Assembly: GCA_026400355.1 (NCBI GenBank)
Contig: JAPLPE010000035.1
Location: forward strand, 62,001-126,000
Source: Rhodobacterales bacterium
GTDB taxonomy: Bacteria; Pseudomonadota; Alphaproteobacteria; Rhodobacterales; Rhodobacteraceae
Length of the DNA stretch: 64,000 nt
Direction: 5' to 3'
The stretch's first letter is position 1. Every line of letters begins with the position of its first letter. This document shows positions 16,205 through 24,742 of this stretch, in pieces. Under the pieces are notes generated by a model. It did no database searches. It was not told where the DNA came from and saw only the letters and a program-made list of their open reading frames with translations. Made by a program: the position numbers and the translations under genes.

Positions 16205-16960
16205 ATGAAGCTCCTCCTCGTCGGCGGCGCCGGCCATGTTGGTCGGCTCATCACCCCTTACCTGAAGCGCCAGCACGCACTGCGGGTCCTTGACCTCAAC
16301 TCACCGTCTGACCCGGACGTCGAGTTCGTGCATGGGTCCGTGCTGGACCCGGATGCAATCCGCAGGGCTCTCGGCGGCATCGATGCCTTCGTCTGGCTCG
16401 CCATGCGAAATGGCCAGGGCGGTACGGTGACCACTCAGGATGTAGAAACGATTATCAGCAACTACGACCTGAACACCAAGGCATTGCACCTCTTCCTGTA
16501 CCTCGCGCAGGAAGCCGGGGTAAAGCGCGGCGTCTACACCAGCTCGATGAGCGTCCACTACCGAAACCGCACCTTCTACCCGGCAGAGGACACGGTCCCG
16601 CTTGACTCGCCGTCGGTCTACGGCCTCTCCAAGGGCCTTGGCGAGCAGATATGTGCCTACTTTGCACGATGGTTTGGCATGGATATCCTTGGGCTCCGCC
16701 TTAGCGGCCCTCGAAACCGCGCCGACTACCTCGCCCAGCGTCGCGACCCAAGGCCTGCCGATGACGGCACCTTCGTGTACCCGCTTGACGAAGAAGATAT
16801 GGCAAATGCCTATCTCGGTGCCATCAAAGCGCTCGGCAGCGGGCCTCGTTTCGATTCCGTCTACGTCGTCGGCGATGAAACCGGCAGAGAGCACGACCTG
16901 TCCAAAGTGGAACGCCTGATTGGCTGGAATCCGACGGCGCATCGTCTGTTGGATGGCTGA
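16205..16960 (+). CDS. NAD-dependent epimerase/dehydratase (extended SDR)
   Basis: The N-terminal GGAGHVG nucleotide-binding motif, DLNSPSDPDV (NAD-preferring Asp), the VHGSVLDPDAI segment, TSSMSVH, and YGLSKGLGEQ (catalytic YxxxK) identify an extended SDR. At 251 residues it is shorter than UDP-glucose 4-epimerase (~330) and lacks much of the substrate domain, as in uronate dehydrogenases. The latter oxidise aldohexuronic acids and are ~265 residues, so uronate dehydrogenase is a reasonable alternative. It is paired with the isomerase gene upstream. Confidence 0.75.
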   Translation: MKLLLVGGAGHVGRLITPYLKRQHALRVLDLNSPSDPDVEFVHGSVLDPDAIRRALGGIDAFVWLAMRNGQGGTVTTQDVETIISNYDLNTKALHLFLYLAQEAGVKRGVYTSSMSVHYRNRTFYPAEDTVPLDSPSVYGLSKGLGEQICAYFARWFGMDILGLRLSGPRNRADYLAQRRDPRPADDGTFVYPLDEEDMANAYLGAIKALGSGPRFDSVYVVGDETGREHDLSKVERLIGWNPTAHRLLDG

Positions 16961-17020
16961 AACGGCTGACAGCTCGCGATCCACCCATCCGCGAGGATCG
17001 ACCCCATCTCGGGGATCTCT

Positions 17021-17036
17021 CTTCGCGTACGCGAAG
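17021..17036. repeat. 16-bp perfect palindrome CTTCGCGTACGCGAAG
   Basis: This is a fully self-complementary sequence 60 bases after the epimerase stop. It may be part of an unresolved hairpin, an operator or an old element end. Confidence 0.3.
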
Positions 17037-17096
17037 TTGTGGCCGGCCTCTCTTGGATGTTTCGGTCTTGACCGTAGGCGATAGACGAGATGCTCT

Positions 17097-17250
17097 TCAA
17101 ACCAAGAACATGACGGTTGCGGCGAGGACGACGGCTGAGAGGAATGTCTTTCCGCATCTATCAGAGCGGGTTACGACCCTGGGCCAGCCTTTCAGTCGAC
17201 CAAACATGATCTCGATCCGCATGCGTCGCTGGCAGGCCTTGGAGATGCCA
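17097..17250 (-). mobile_element. IS5-family transposase C-terminal fragment
   Basis: The minus-strand product QRRMRIEIMFGRLKGWPRV and RSDRCGKTFLSAVVLAATVMFLV matches the last ~45 residues of IS427-group IS5 transposases (RNRIEIMFGRLKDWRRVATRYDRC--TF-SA--LAA-V-F). The part upstream of QRR does not match and is frame-disrupted. It is a different copy from the one near 2000, as the residues differ. Confidence 0.7.
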
Positions 17251-17747
17251 AGACGAGCGGCAACTTGCTGGACGGTAAGGCAGGTGGTGATCCAGGCCAA
17301 GGATGGCTCCTTCTGTGATCAACCGACCGCGGTTAGTCGCGCACCATGCCTTATGGCGGATTGCGAAGAGTTCTTCGGCAAAGGCGCTCGGGTGTTGCCG
17401 GCAGGGCACGGTCGTCTCTCTGGGCGATATAGTCGACCGTGACCAGCATGTGCTGGTCGAGCTGTTTCGACCGCTGGATGGGCCAAAGTCACCATGCGAT
17501 GGTAACGATGTCTGGGACGGTGCCTGAACTCAAAGGCCCATCGCTACTGTCACGTTGTCTCGATCGACCCCAATCAGTCGCTCTAGGCTTGGTAGTGGCT
17601 TTGGAGAGGCGGAAATTGATGCGAATTTTTAAGAAACAAAATCAAGAGGATATGAATGATATTGGAGGATCGGAAGTCCGCCCGACTGACTTCATGTTGT
17701 CAACTTGGCCCGCTGTTCCGGGGGACTGAACTTCCGCGCCTGTGGCC
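17251..17747. other. Intergenic remnant region without a recognisable gene
   Basis: About 500 bases hold only short frames with no recognisable protein motif. The stretch lies between an IS5 fragment and the DUF1993 gene and is probably decayed insertion-sequence DNA. Confidence 0.5.
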
Positions 17748-18239
17748 TTACGCCCCGCCGATGAAATCGACCTTGCCCAGTTCCACGCCGTTATGCCGCA
17801 GAATGTTGTAGGCCGTCGCCATGTGGAAATAGAAGTTCGGGATGGCATAAGATGACAGATAGAACTGTCCCGGAAACGACAGTTCGCGCGGCCCGGCCTT
17901 CACCTCGACAGTCCGGTTCTCGGCCCCCTCAAACGCGCTCTCGGGCACGGTCCCGATAAAGGCGATGGTCCGGGCTATCCGGTCCTGAAGGTCGGCAAAG
18001 CTTGCGGCATTGTCCTCGAACTTGGGGTTCTCCGTCCCCGACAGGCGGGCCGCCGCGCCCTTGGCATGGTCACAGGCGATCTGGACCTGCACGTTGAACG
18101 GCAACATGTCCGGGTACAGCCGATCCCCGAACAGGACGGCAGGGTTGATCTTTTTCGCGGTACAATGGGCTTCGGCCTTGGCGATGATCGCTGACAGGGC
18201 CTTGAGGGAATGGGTCAGGGCGGGAACGGGCGTCTGCAT
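17748..18239 (-). CDS. DUF1993 family protein
   Basis: The 163-residue protein fits the DUF1993 family: MPFNVQVQIACDHAKGAAARLSG-like sequence, FADLQDRIARTIAFI, a PGQFYLSSYAIPNFYFHMATAYNILRHNGVELGK tail and no signal peptide. Family members are predicted DinB-like helical bundles of unknown function. AGGAAG lies ~11 bases upstream of the start. Its 3' end faces the IS-derived region. Confidence 0.85.
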   Translation of the reverse strand: MQTPVPALTHSLKALSAIIAKAEAHCTAKKINPAVLFGDRLYPDMLPFNVQVQIACDHAKGAAARLSGTENPKFEDNAASFADLQDRIARTIAFIGTVPESAFEGAENRTVEVKAGPRELSFPGQFYLSSYAIPNFYFHMATAYNILRHNGVELGKVDFIGGA

Positions 18240-18360
18240 GTGTCGGCTTCCTGAAATACTGGGGCGCCCCGCAGGATGCGGAACACGCGCGCCGCAGGGT
18301 GTAGCGCGGGGTCAAAGGGAACGGAAGGGTCTTACGCAGGCCCAGCAGGGGAACATGCCC

Positions 18361-19392
18361 TCAGCGCCCGCCCTCGATCTTCCGGTGCCTCTGCGCCACC
18401 CCCCCCTTGCCATAGGGATAATCCCCCATGATCGGGGCCGAGACCTCGGTCAGCGCTGCCGCCTCTTCCGGCGACAGCACCATCGCCGCCGCCTTGAGGT
18501 TCAGCGCCAGCTGCTCCGTCGTCCGCGCCCCCAGAATGACCGAAGTCACCGCAGGACGACCAGCAAGCCAGGCCAGTGCCACCTCTGCCGGGCTCACACC
18601 CCGCGCTGCAGCAATCTCGCGCACTTTGCCCATGATCTCCCAGGTCCGCTCCTCGGCATTGCGGGGCCGGAACGCTTCCATCCCGCGCTCGGGATTCTCG
18701 CCCAGCCGCGTGGCACCCGTGGGCAGCACATCGCGCTGATACTTGCCCGCAAGCCAGCCCCCCGCCAGAGGTGACCATGGCAACAGGCCGATCCCGGCAT
18801 CCAGACAGGCCGGCACGATCTCATGCTCGATATCTCGGACCAGCAGGTTGTACTGCGGCTGCAACGTGACCGGCAGCGCAAAGCCCGCTGCGCGGGCAAG
18901 ATGCACGGCCTTGGTCACATGCCAGCCCAGGAAATTGGAAAACCCGTAATGCGCGATCTTGCCTGACCGCGTCGCGTCATCCAGAAACCGAAGCGTTTCC
19001 TCCAGCGGCGTCAGCGCGTCCCAGGCATGCATCTGGTAAAGATCGATCTGCCCGACGCCCAACCGCTTGAGTGAAGCATCCAGCGCCTGCCCCAGATGCC
19101 GCCGCGACAGGCCCAGGTCATTCGGCCCCCGCCCCATCGGAAAACGGCCCTTCGTGGCAATGACCATCTGCCTGGCCTCGGTCGGCCGGACCGCCAGCCA
19201 GCGGCCGATGATCTCCTCCGATACACCCGCGCTATAGACGTCCGCCGTGTCCATGAAGTTGCCCCCGGCGCCGGCATACATGTCCATCAGAGCGAACGAG
19301 GTCGCCTCGTCCGATTCCGCGCCAAAGGTCATCGTCCCAAGGCACAGCATGGTCACTGACGTGCCCGAATTGCCCATGCGCCTGTAGTCCAT
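18361..19392 (-). CDS. Aldo/keto reductase
   Basis: MDYRRMGNSGTSVTMLCLGTMTFG starts at 19392, preceded by GGGGAGAA. The catalytic tetrad is Asp48, Tyr53, Lys81 and His122 (NFMDTADVY, IATKGRF, YQMHAWD). The sequence resembles the YghZ/Tas-like subfamily (LQPQYNLLVRDIEHEIVPACLDAGIGLLPWSPLAGGWLAGKY). It reduces carbonyls or oxidises sugars with NADP(H); the true substrate is unknown. It is transcribed away from the phosphotriesterase-family gene. Confidence 0.88.
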   Translation of the reverse strand: MDYRRMGNSGTSVTMLCLGTMTFGAESDEATSFALMDMYAGAGGNFMDTADVYSAGVSEEIIGRWLAVRPTEARQMVIATKGRFPMGRGPNDLGLSRRHLGQALDASLKRLGVGQIDLYQMHAWDALTPLEETLRFLDDATRSGKIAHYGFSNFLGWHVTKAVHLARAAGFALPVTLQPQYNLLVRDIEHEIVPACLDAGIGLLPWSPLAGGWLAGKYQRDVLPTGATRLGENPERGMEAFRPRNAEERTWEIMGKVREIAAARGVSPAEVALAWLAGRPAVTSVILGARTTEQLALNLKAAAMVLSPEEAAALTEVSAPIMGDYPYGKGGVAQRHRKIEGGR

Positions 19393-19530
19393 GCCGTTCT
19401 CCCCTGCTTTGCTGCGAGGTTGCGCGGATTGAGCAGGCAACGCAAGGGATGCTGCAGATGGGGGCCAGAAAGCCCCGCTCACTTCCCGCAGTTTACATCG
19501 ACCCAGGCTTCACCCGCCTCTCCAGAGGTC

Positions 19531-19631
19531 AGCGACCGCCCTGCAGGGGGGCGGGCGCTGACCGGAACGTTTTGTCGTCCCGGTCGGAAAGCGTCACCAG
19601 CACCGTGTGGCCAAGGCAATGGCCTTGGTCA
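19531..19631 (+). repeat. Three-stem-loop intergenic element, copy A
   Basis: Stem 1: 19531-19541 with 19549-19559 (one A-G mismatch). Stem 2: 19560-19569 with 19576-19585, 6-base loop and one A-C mismatch. The GGAAAGCGTCACC box follows at 19586-19598. Stem 3: 19608-19616 with 19623-19631. A second copy with the same layout lies at 20851-20949. It may be a structured RNA, a transcript-end element or a mobile repeat; direction is assigned by sequence similarity only. Confidence 0.6.
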
Positions 19632-19754
19632 TTGACGCGTAGGGTACGCTTCAGCGCACCACCCCCCACCACCCCCGCTTTCCCAAAATCCAACACTGGC
19701 CTCCGCACCGTGCCCCGCTAACTTGACCACAACCCCCCCAATGAGGCCTCCCCG

Positions 19755-20675
19755 ATGCGCCACCTCCACACCACCCTCGGCCCGCTCCCGAAAACCGCGC
19801 TGGGCCAGATCCTCCCGCACGAGCATGTCTTCGTCGACCTCCGCACCCCCGACAAACCCGGATACGCCGAGGCCGATGCGAATGAGGTCGTGGCCCTCAT
19901 GGCGCCCGAGATCGAGCGGATCAAGACGCTGGGCGTCACCGCCCTTGTCGAATGCTCCACTGTGGGCGTGGGCCGCCGGGCCGACCTTGACCTCGCCGTC
20001 TCCCGCGCCACGGGCTTTCCCATTGTCGTCCCGACCGGTAGCTACCGCGAACCCTGGATCACCCCGTTCATCCGCGACGCCGACGAAGCCACGCTCGAAG
20101 CCTGGATGGTCCGCGAACTGACCGAACGGCTTGACGAGGCAGATTTCCGCGCCGGCTGGATAAAGATCAGCGCCGGTGACGACGGCATCACCCCGATGGA
20201 GGCCAAGACCCTCCGCGCTGCCGCCCGGGCAGGGGCACGGACGGGCGCGGTGATCGGCAGTCACACGATCAGGGGCCGCGTCGTGATGGACCAGCTCGAC
20301 ATCATCGAGGCCGAAGGCTACCGTGCCGACCGCTTCATCTCGATCCACACACAAGAGGAAAAGGACTTCGGTTTGAACCTCGCCGTGGCCGAACGCGGGG
20401 CGTGGATCGAATACGACCATGTCGGGCGGGCCGACGACGCGGGCATCCTCGCCCTCATCGAAGGCGTCCTTGCCGCCGGGCGCGGCACCCAACTCCTCCT
20501 CAGCCATGACCTCGGCTGGTTCGACCCTGCCAAACCCGGCGGCGGCACCCCCCGGCCCTATACCCACCTGAACACGGTCCTCCTGCCTCTGATGACCGCC
20601 GCCGGCATCGACGCCGTCACGATCCGCCAACTGACCCACGACAACCCGTTTGCTGCGTTTTCGCGGGCTGAGTGA
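19755..20675 (+). CDS. Phosphotriesterase-family metal-dependent hydrolase (possible sugar lactonase)
   Basis: This 306-residue amidohydrolase-like TIM barrel has LPHEHVF (HxH metal site), ALVECSTVGVGR, GWIKISAGDDG (bridging Lys), GAVIGSHT and ISIHTQEE (His ligands), WIEYDHVG, and LLLSHDLGW (metal Asp). This is the phosphotriesterase-related family, whose members are mostly lactonases or amidohydrolases. A sugar-lactonase role is suggested by the neighbouring aldose dehydrogenase and rhamnonate dehydratases but is inference. Structured repeats flank the gene on both sides. Confidence 0.82.
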   Translation: MRHLHTTLGPLPKTALGQILPHEHVFVDLRTPDKPGYAEADANEVVALMAPEIERIKTLGVTALVECSTVGVGRRADLDLAVSRATGFPIVVPTGSYREPWITPFIRDADEATLEAWMVRELTERLDEADFRAGWIKISAGDDGITPMEAKTLRAAARAGARTGAVIGSHTIRGRVVMDQLDIIEAEGYRADRFISIHTQEEKDFGLNLAVAERGAWIEYDHVGRADDAGILALIEGVLAAGRGTQLLLSHDLGWFDPAKPGGGTPRPYTHLNTVLLPLMTAAGIDAVTIRQLTHDNPFAAFSRAE

Positions 20676-20957
20676 GTGGCGACCATTGCGAGAGGCGCTC
20701 ACAAGGCGCTCGCTCAGCAAGCTAGCGACCTACATTGTCCGGGCGGAGTCTGGAAACGCATCGCGTTTCCCCGCCCGCTTCCAAACCGCCCCCCCCGGAC
20801 CCGGTTCAGCCCGAAACGCCACAGGCCGGTGCCTGCCCCGGCGGGCGCAGAGCGCCTGCCTGCCCGGCGGCAGGCGCTGGCCGGAACGCTAAGGCGTCCC
20901 GGCCGGAAAGCGTCACCGCCCCGCGTGACCGGGGCGATGTCCCCGGTCAGAGGATGT
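20676..20957. other. Intergenic region with several hairpins
   Basis: No gene is visible. It contains a perfect hairpin GGAAACGC-atc-GCGTTTCC (20752-20770) and the three-stem element copy B. Confidence 0.5.
20851..20949 (+). repeat. Three-stem-loop intergenic element, copy B
   Basis: Stem 1: 20851-20860 with 20869-20878 (perfect). Stem 2: 20879-20888 with 20895-20904, 6-base loop and one A-C mismatch at the same position as copy A. The GGAAAGCGTCACC box is at 20905-20917. Stem 3: 20926-20934 with 20941-20949 (perfect). Compared with copy A, stem 2 changes A-T to G-C on both arms, and stems 1 and 3 also differ while staying paired. Confidence 0.6.
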
Positions 20958-21212
20958 TCATCTCTTCCGATCCCTTGCGACAATCATTCCAGCCTTACCC
21001 AGAATTAGAATGAATAATCCGCCGACCCAGCCTGCCACGAACGTATTGATAGCTATTGCTGTTCCCATTAGTGCCAAACCCATGCTGCCTACAATAGTCG
21101 CTAGGGCGATTGCACAGATTACCGGAAGAACGAGAATCAATTGTACAAAGGGCGAAAGCCCTCGAAATCGAAGCCAAGTAACCTCAACAAACTGCTTTAT
21201 TCCTTTCGACAT
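20958..21212 (-). CDS. Small membrane protein, hypothetical
   Basis: The 84-residue protein has two hydrophobic segments (about residues 20-50 and 55-75: LSPFVQLILVLPVICAIALA and FVAGWVGGLFILILGKAGMI) and charged ends (MSKGIKQF, VARDRKR). I recognise no family. The local DNA is less GC-rich than the neighbours, as is the following region up to 21480, which hints at foreign origin. Confidence 0.5.
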   Translation of the reverse strand: MSKGIKQFVEVTWLRFRGLSPFVQLILVLPVICAIALATIVGSMGLALMGTAIAINTFVAGWVGGLFILILGKAGMIVARDRKR

Positions 21213-21480
21213 TCTATTGCATCGACCCTTCTCAAAATGAAACGAAGAACGACTCGCATCGGTAACTTTTCAGTTAATAATGGTCTAGTGGGCGGTTTCA
21301 AGTTCATGCCGAATATCGCTTGAAAACCAACAAGAAGTACGGTGAAGTTGCCAAAGTCTTTTTGTCTTTAGGCCATAAGTTGCATCAATATGGAACATGT
21401 ATTCCAAAACTGGGCGCAAGCGGAATTACATCGCAGAATTCATCAATCTTGCGTACCACAAACCAGCGGCGAAACAAGCC
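21213..21480. other. Low-GC intergenic region
   Basis: About 270 bases of clearly lower GC content lie between the small membrane protein gene and argF. No convincing coding sequence is visible. Confidence 0.4.
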
Positions 21481-22407
21481 CTAAACCCCCAGACACCACC
21501 GCATGACCGCCTTCTGCGCATGCAGGCGGTTCTCGGCCTCGTCAAAGACCACCGAATGCGTCCCGTCCATCACGGCGCTTGTCACCTCGTCCTCGCGATG
21601 GGCGGGCAGGCAGTGCATGAACAGGGCGTCGGGCCTGGCGCGGGCCATCAGGGCCTCGTTCACCTGATAGCCGCGCAACTGGTTGTGGCGGCGTTCCTTG
21701 GCTGACACGGGGTCGTGCATCGACACCCAGGTATCGGTCACCACCAGATCGGCCCCTTCGACGGCAGCAAAAGGGTCGCGCTGGATGGTGACGTTCACGC
21801 CCTTGGCGCGGGCTTCGTCCAGAAACACCCGCTCGGGGTCCAGCGTTTCTGGGCCGGTAAAGGTCAGGTCAAAGCCGAACTGCCCCGCCGCATGGGCAAA
21901 GCTGGCGAAGACGTTGTTGCCGTCGCCCGACCAGACCACCTTTTTCCCCCGGATCGGGCCGCGATGTTCCTCGAACGTCATGATATCGGCCATGATCTGG
22001 CAAGGATGGGTCCGGTTCGTAAGGCCATTGATCACCGGCACCGTGGCATGATCCGCCATTTCCAGCAGCGTCGCCTCTTCAAACGTGCGGATCATGATCA
22101 GGTCGACATAACGCGACAGCACCCGTGCCGTATCGGCAATCGTCTCGCCATGGCCAAGCTGCATGTCGGCCCCCGACAGGACCATCGTCTGCCCCCCCAT
22201 CTGCCGCACACCCACGTCAAAGGACACCCGCGTCCGTGTCGAAGGCTTTTCAAAGATCAGCGCCACGATCCGCCCCGCCAGCGGCTGATCATCGTCGGGC
22301 ATCCCGCGCGGACGGTCCTTGCGGGCGTCCTTCATGGCACGGGCGGCGTCGATCATGGCCCGCAGGGCCGCGGGGTCGGTCTTGTCGATATCGAGAAAAT
22401 GGTTCAT
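21481..22407 (-). CDS. argF: Ornithine carbamoyltransferase
   Basis: [11 protein letters not shown] (carbamoyl phosphate site), [22 protein letters not shown] and [10 protein letters not shown] (ornithine/catalytic Cys region) are all present in a 308-residue protein of normal length. It converts ornithine and carbamoyl phosphate to citrulline in arginine synthesis in the cytoplasm. It lies downstream of argD in the same direction with ~100 bases between, occupied by an intergenic repeat. Confidence 0.96.
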   Translation of the reverse strand: MNHFLDIDKTDPAALRAMIDAARAMKDARKDRPRGMPDDDQPLAGRIVALIFEKPSTRTRVSFDVGVRQMGGQTMVLSGADMQLGHGETIADTARVLSRYVDLIMIRTFEEATLLEMADHATVPVINGLTNRTHPCQIMADIMTFEEHRGPIRGKKVVWSGDGNNVFASFAHAAGQFGFDLTFTGPETLDPERVFLDEARAKGVNVTIQRDPFAAVEGADLVVTDTWVSMHDPVSAKERRHNQLRGYQVNEALMARARPDALFMHCLPAHREDEVTSAVMDGTHSVVFDEAENRLHAQKAVMRWCLGV

Positions 22408-22433
22408 CGGGCCGGACTTTCTGACGGGTCAGC

Positions 22434-22488
22434 GGGGGGTCCACCTCCCGCTTCGCCCCCCCGAGGTACTTGACCTCAAAAGAAGCAG
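22434..22488. repeat. Intergenic repeat with CCCCCCGAGGTA-TTG core (argD-argF gap)
   Basis: A G6 run and a C7 run able to pair are followed by GAGGTACTTG and AAAAGAAG. A closely similar arrangement occurs at 41128-41200 (GAGGTATTTG). The pattern resembles repeats commonly seen between Rhodobacteraceae genes. Confidence 0.5.
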
Positions 22489-22504
22489 GTGAGTAGGGAT
22501 GGAT

Positions 22505-23695
22505 TCAGGCCGGCGCCAGCGCCCCCGAGACGGCCAAAGCCGCGCGGTCAAGGCGGATCAGCGCCTCGGACAGGTCGCCATCGGTGATGTTGAGCGCGGG
22601 CAGAAGGCGGATCACATTATCCGCCGCAGGCACGGTCAGCACATGGGCGCCATAGCAGGCCTTGACTACATCGGTATTGCTGGCCTTGCACTTGAGGCCC
22701 AGCATAAGGCCCGATCCCCGCACTGCCTCAAACACATCGGGATGCGAGGCCACGAGCGATTCAAGCCCCTGCCGGAACAGCGCCGCCTTGCGGTTGACCT
22801 CGGACAGGAAGGCCGGGTCGGCGATGATCTCGACAACCTTCGCCCCCACGGCACAGCCGAGCGGGTTGCCGCCATAGGTCGATCCATGCGTGCCCGCCGT
22901 CATCCCTGAGGCCGCATTCTCGGTGGCCAGCACAGCGCCCAGCGGAAAGCCGCCGCCGATGCCCTTGGCCACCATCATGATATCCGGCGTTATCCCGGCC
23001 CATTCATGCGCAAACAGCCGCCCCGTCCGACCCATGCCGCATTGCACTTCGTCCAGGATCATCAGGACGCCGGTTTCATCGCACAGGTCCCGCAGCCCCT
23101 TGAGGCAGGCATCGGGCAGCGGCCGGATGCCGCCTTCGCCCTGCACGGGTTCGACCATGACCGCGCCCACGTCGCCTTCGCGGATGGCGTTGGTCAGGGC
23201 CTCATGATCGCCCCATTTCAACTGGGTGAACCCGGGGAGAAGAGGCCCAAAACCCTTGGTCATCTTCTCGGACCCGGCGGCTGCGATGCCAGCCGAGGAC
23301 CGGCCATGGAACGAGCCTTCAAATGTCAGGATGCGCGTCCGGTCGGGCCGGACCCTGTCGTACCAGTACTTGCGCGCCATCTTCACGGCCAGTTCGCAGG
23401 CCTCGGTCCCCGAATTGGTGAAAAAGACCGTATCGGCAAAGGTATGCTCGACCAGCAGATCGGCCAGCTTCTGCTGTTCCGGGATCTGGTAAAGGTTGGA
23501 CAGATGCCACACCCGGCCCGCCTGTTCGGTCAGCACCGCGATCAGCGCGGGGTTCGCATGGCCCAGCGCATTCACCGCGATCCCTGCGGCCAGATCAAGG
23601 TACCGCTGCCCGTCCGACGAGATAAGCCAGGAGCCTTCGCCCCGTTCAAAGCTGATGGACACACGGTTATAGGTCGGCAGGATCGACGTGATCAT
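22505..23695 (-). CDS. argD: Acetylornithine aminotransferase
   Basis: The 396-residue class III PLP aminotransferase has LAAGIAVNALGHANP, FTNSGTEACELAVKMAR, SFHGRSSAGIAAAG, LILDEVQCGMGRTG (PLP Asp) and the MMVAKGIGGGFPLGA lysine motif, then THGSTYGGNPLGCAVG. It transaminates N-acetylglutamate semialdehyde in arginine synthesis and may also act in lysine synthesis. It is encoded just upstream of argF, with the divergent gcrA gene on the other side. Confidence 0.95.
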   Translation of the reverse strand: MITSILPTYNRVSISFERGEGSWLISSDGQRYLDLAAGIAVNALGHANPALIAVLTEQAGRVWHLSNLYQIPEQQKLADLLVEHTFADTVFFTNSGTEACELAVKMARKYWYDRVRPDRTRILTFEGSFHGRSSAGIAAAGSEKMTKGFGPLLPGFTQLKWGDHEALTNAIREGDVGAVMVEPVQGEGGIRPLPDACLKGLRDLCDETGVLMILDEVQCGMGRTGRLFAHEWAGITPDIMMVAKGIGGGFPLGAVLATENAASGMTAGTHGSTYGGNPLGCAVGAKVVEIIADPAFLSEVNRKAALFRQGLESLVASHPDVFEAVRGSGLMLGLKCKASNTDVVKACYGAHVLTVPAADNVIRLLPALNITDGDLSEALIRLDRAALAVSGALAPA

Positions 23696-24043
23696 GGCAT
23701 TGGTCCCTTGAGGGCGTGAGGCCCCGTTCGTGCAGCAGCAAGAGGGGCAGAGTCAACGTGATTGGCGGGAAAAGAACGGCAGGCGCAGCCGGAAACGGAC
23801 GCAGAAGGCTCAGCGTCGGCGTCGGAGGGCGGGAAGGGGGGCCAGCATGTTCATGGATCCCCGCTTAAGGCAGATCACGCAGCGTGAAAAGAGGGAATGG
23901 CAGGGCGGACGGGTTGATCTTCGCCGCGTCCGATTGTATCTCGGATCGTCGCAGCCAAAATGGCCCGTTGATCCCGCGCCGGCCAGTTGGACCGCTTCGC
24001 GGACCGGGGGCCCGCTGCAAGACCCTGAGCCCTGGAGGAATGC
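23696..24043. other. Divergent promoter region between argD and gcrA
   Basis: 348 bases without a supported gene. GGAGGA near 24032 is the gcrA ribosome-binding site. I see no clear operator palindrome. Confidence 0.5.
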
Positions 24044-24676
24044 ATGTCCTGGACCGACGAGCGAGTCGAAACGCTCAAGAAGATGTGGAGCGACGGCCAG
24101 TCGGCCAGCCAGATCGCCAAGGAACTGGGCGGCGTGACCCGTAACGCGGTGATCGGCAAGGTGCACCGTCTGGGTCTGTCTAACCGCGCCGGCGGCGGCC
24201 CCGTGCCCACGCCCGCGCCTGTAGCACCCGGCAAGGCCGCGCCACGCGCCGCCCGTGGGGCGGATGAGGACGACGACCTGATCGAGGACGAACTCCCCGA
24301 GGAAGAGCTTGCCGCCGCTGAAGAGAAGGTCGAAGACCTGTCCGAGCATGAGGACGAGGAAGAGGCCCCCGACGTAATCCCGATGAGCGCCGCCCGTCGC
24401 GCAATCATCCCCGCCGGCCAACCTCTGCCGCCCCAGCCCTCGCTGAATGAAATCAGCCCCGAGGCGCTCGCCAAGGTGAACGAGGTCGAAAAGACCGCAC
24501 GCAAACTGACGCTGATGGAACTGACCGAAAAAACCTGCAAATGGCCGGTGGGCGATCCCGCGACCGACAATTTCTGGTTCTGCGGCCTGCCCGTGCAGCA
24601 GGGCAAACCCTATTGCGAAGCCCATGTCGGCGTGGCCTTCCAGCCGATGAGCGCCCGGCGCGACCGGCGACGGTAG
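24044..24676 (+). CDS. gcrA: GcrA cell cycle regulator
   Basis: MSWTDERVETLKKMWSDGQSASQIAKELGG-TRNAVIGKVHRLGLSNR is the GcrA helix-turn-helix start. The C-terminus TCKWPVGDP----FWFCGLPVQQGKPYCEAH is the sigma-factor-binding zinc-like motif. The middle is an acidic linker (residues ~75-115). GcrA works with sigma70 at GANTC-methylated promoters in alphaproteobacteria. The gene is monocistronic, with a strong terminator after it. Confidence 0.96.
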   Translation: MSWTDERVETLKKMWSDGQSASQIAKELGGVTRNAVIGKVHRLGLSNRAGGGPVPTPAPVAPGKAAPRAARGADEDDDLIEDELPEEELAAAEEKVEDLSEHEDEEEAPDVIPMSAARRAIIPAGQPLPPQPSLNEISPEALAKVNEVEKTARKLTLMELTEKTCKWPVGDPATDNFWFCGLPVQQGKPYCEAHVGVAFQPMSARRDRRR

Positions 24677-24695
24677 GACTCTTGCGATCTGAAAT

Positions 24696-24737
24696 GACAA
24701 GGCCCGCCCTGTTTCCAGGGCGGGCCTTGTCTTTTTT
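24696..24737 (+). terminator. Intrinsic terminator of gcrA
   Basis: Perfect 15-base arms (GACAAGGCCCGCCCT and its complement) with a 6-base loop GTTTCC end in TTTTTT. It is the clearest rho-independent terminator in the window. The gene on the other side converges on it. Confidence 0.92.
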
Positions 24738-24742
24738 CGTTT

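Noticed and set aside
20676-21013. Short plus-strand frames in the hairpin-rich region after the phosphotriesterase-family gene
   Set aside because: They read through the stem-loop repeat and give Pro/Arg-rich sequence; the structured repeat explains the region better.
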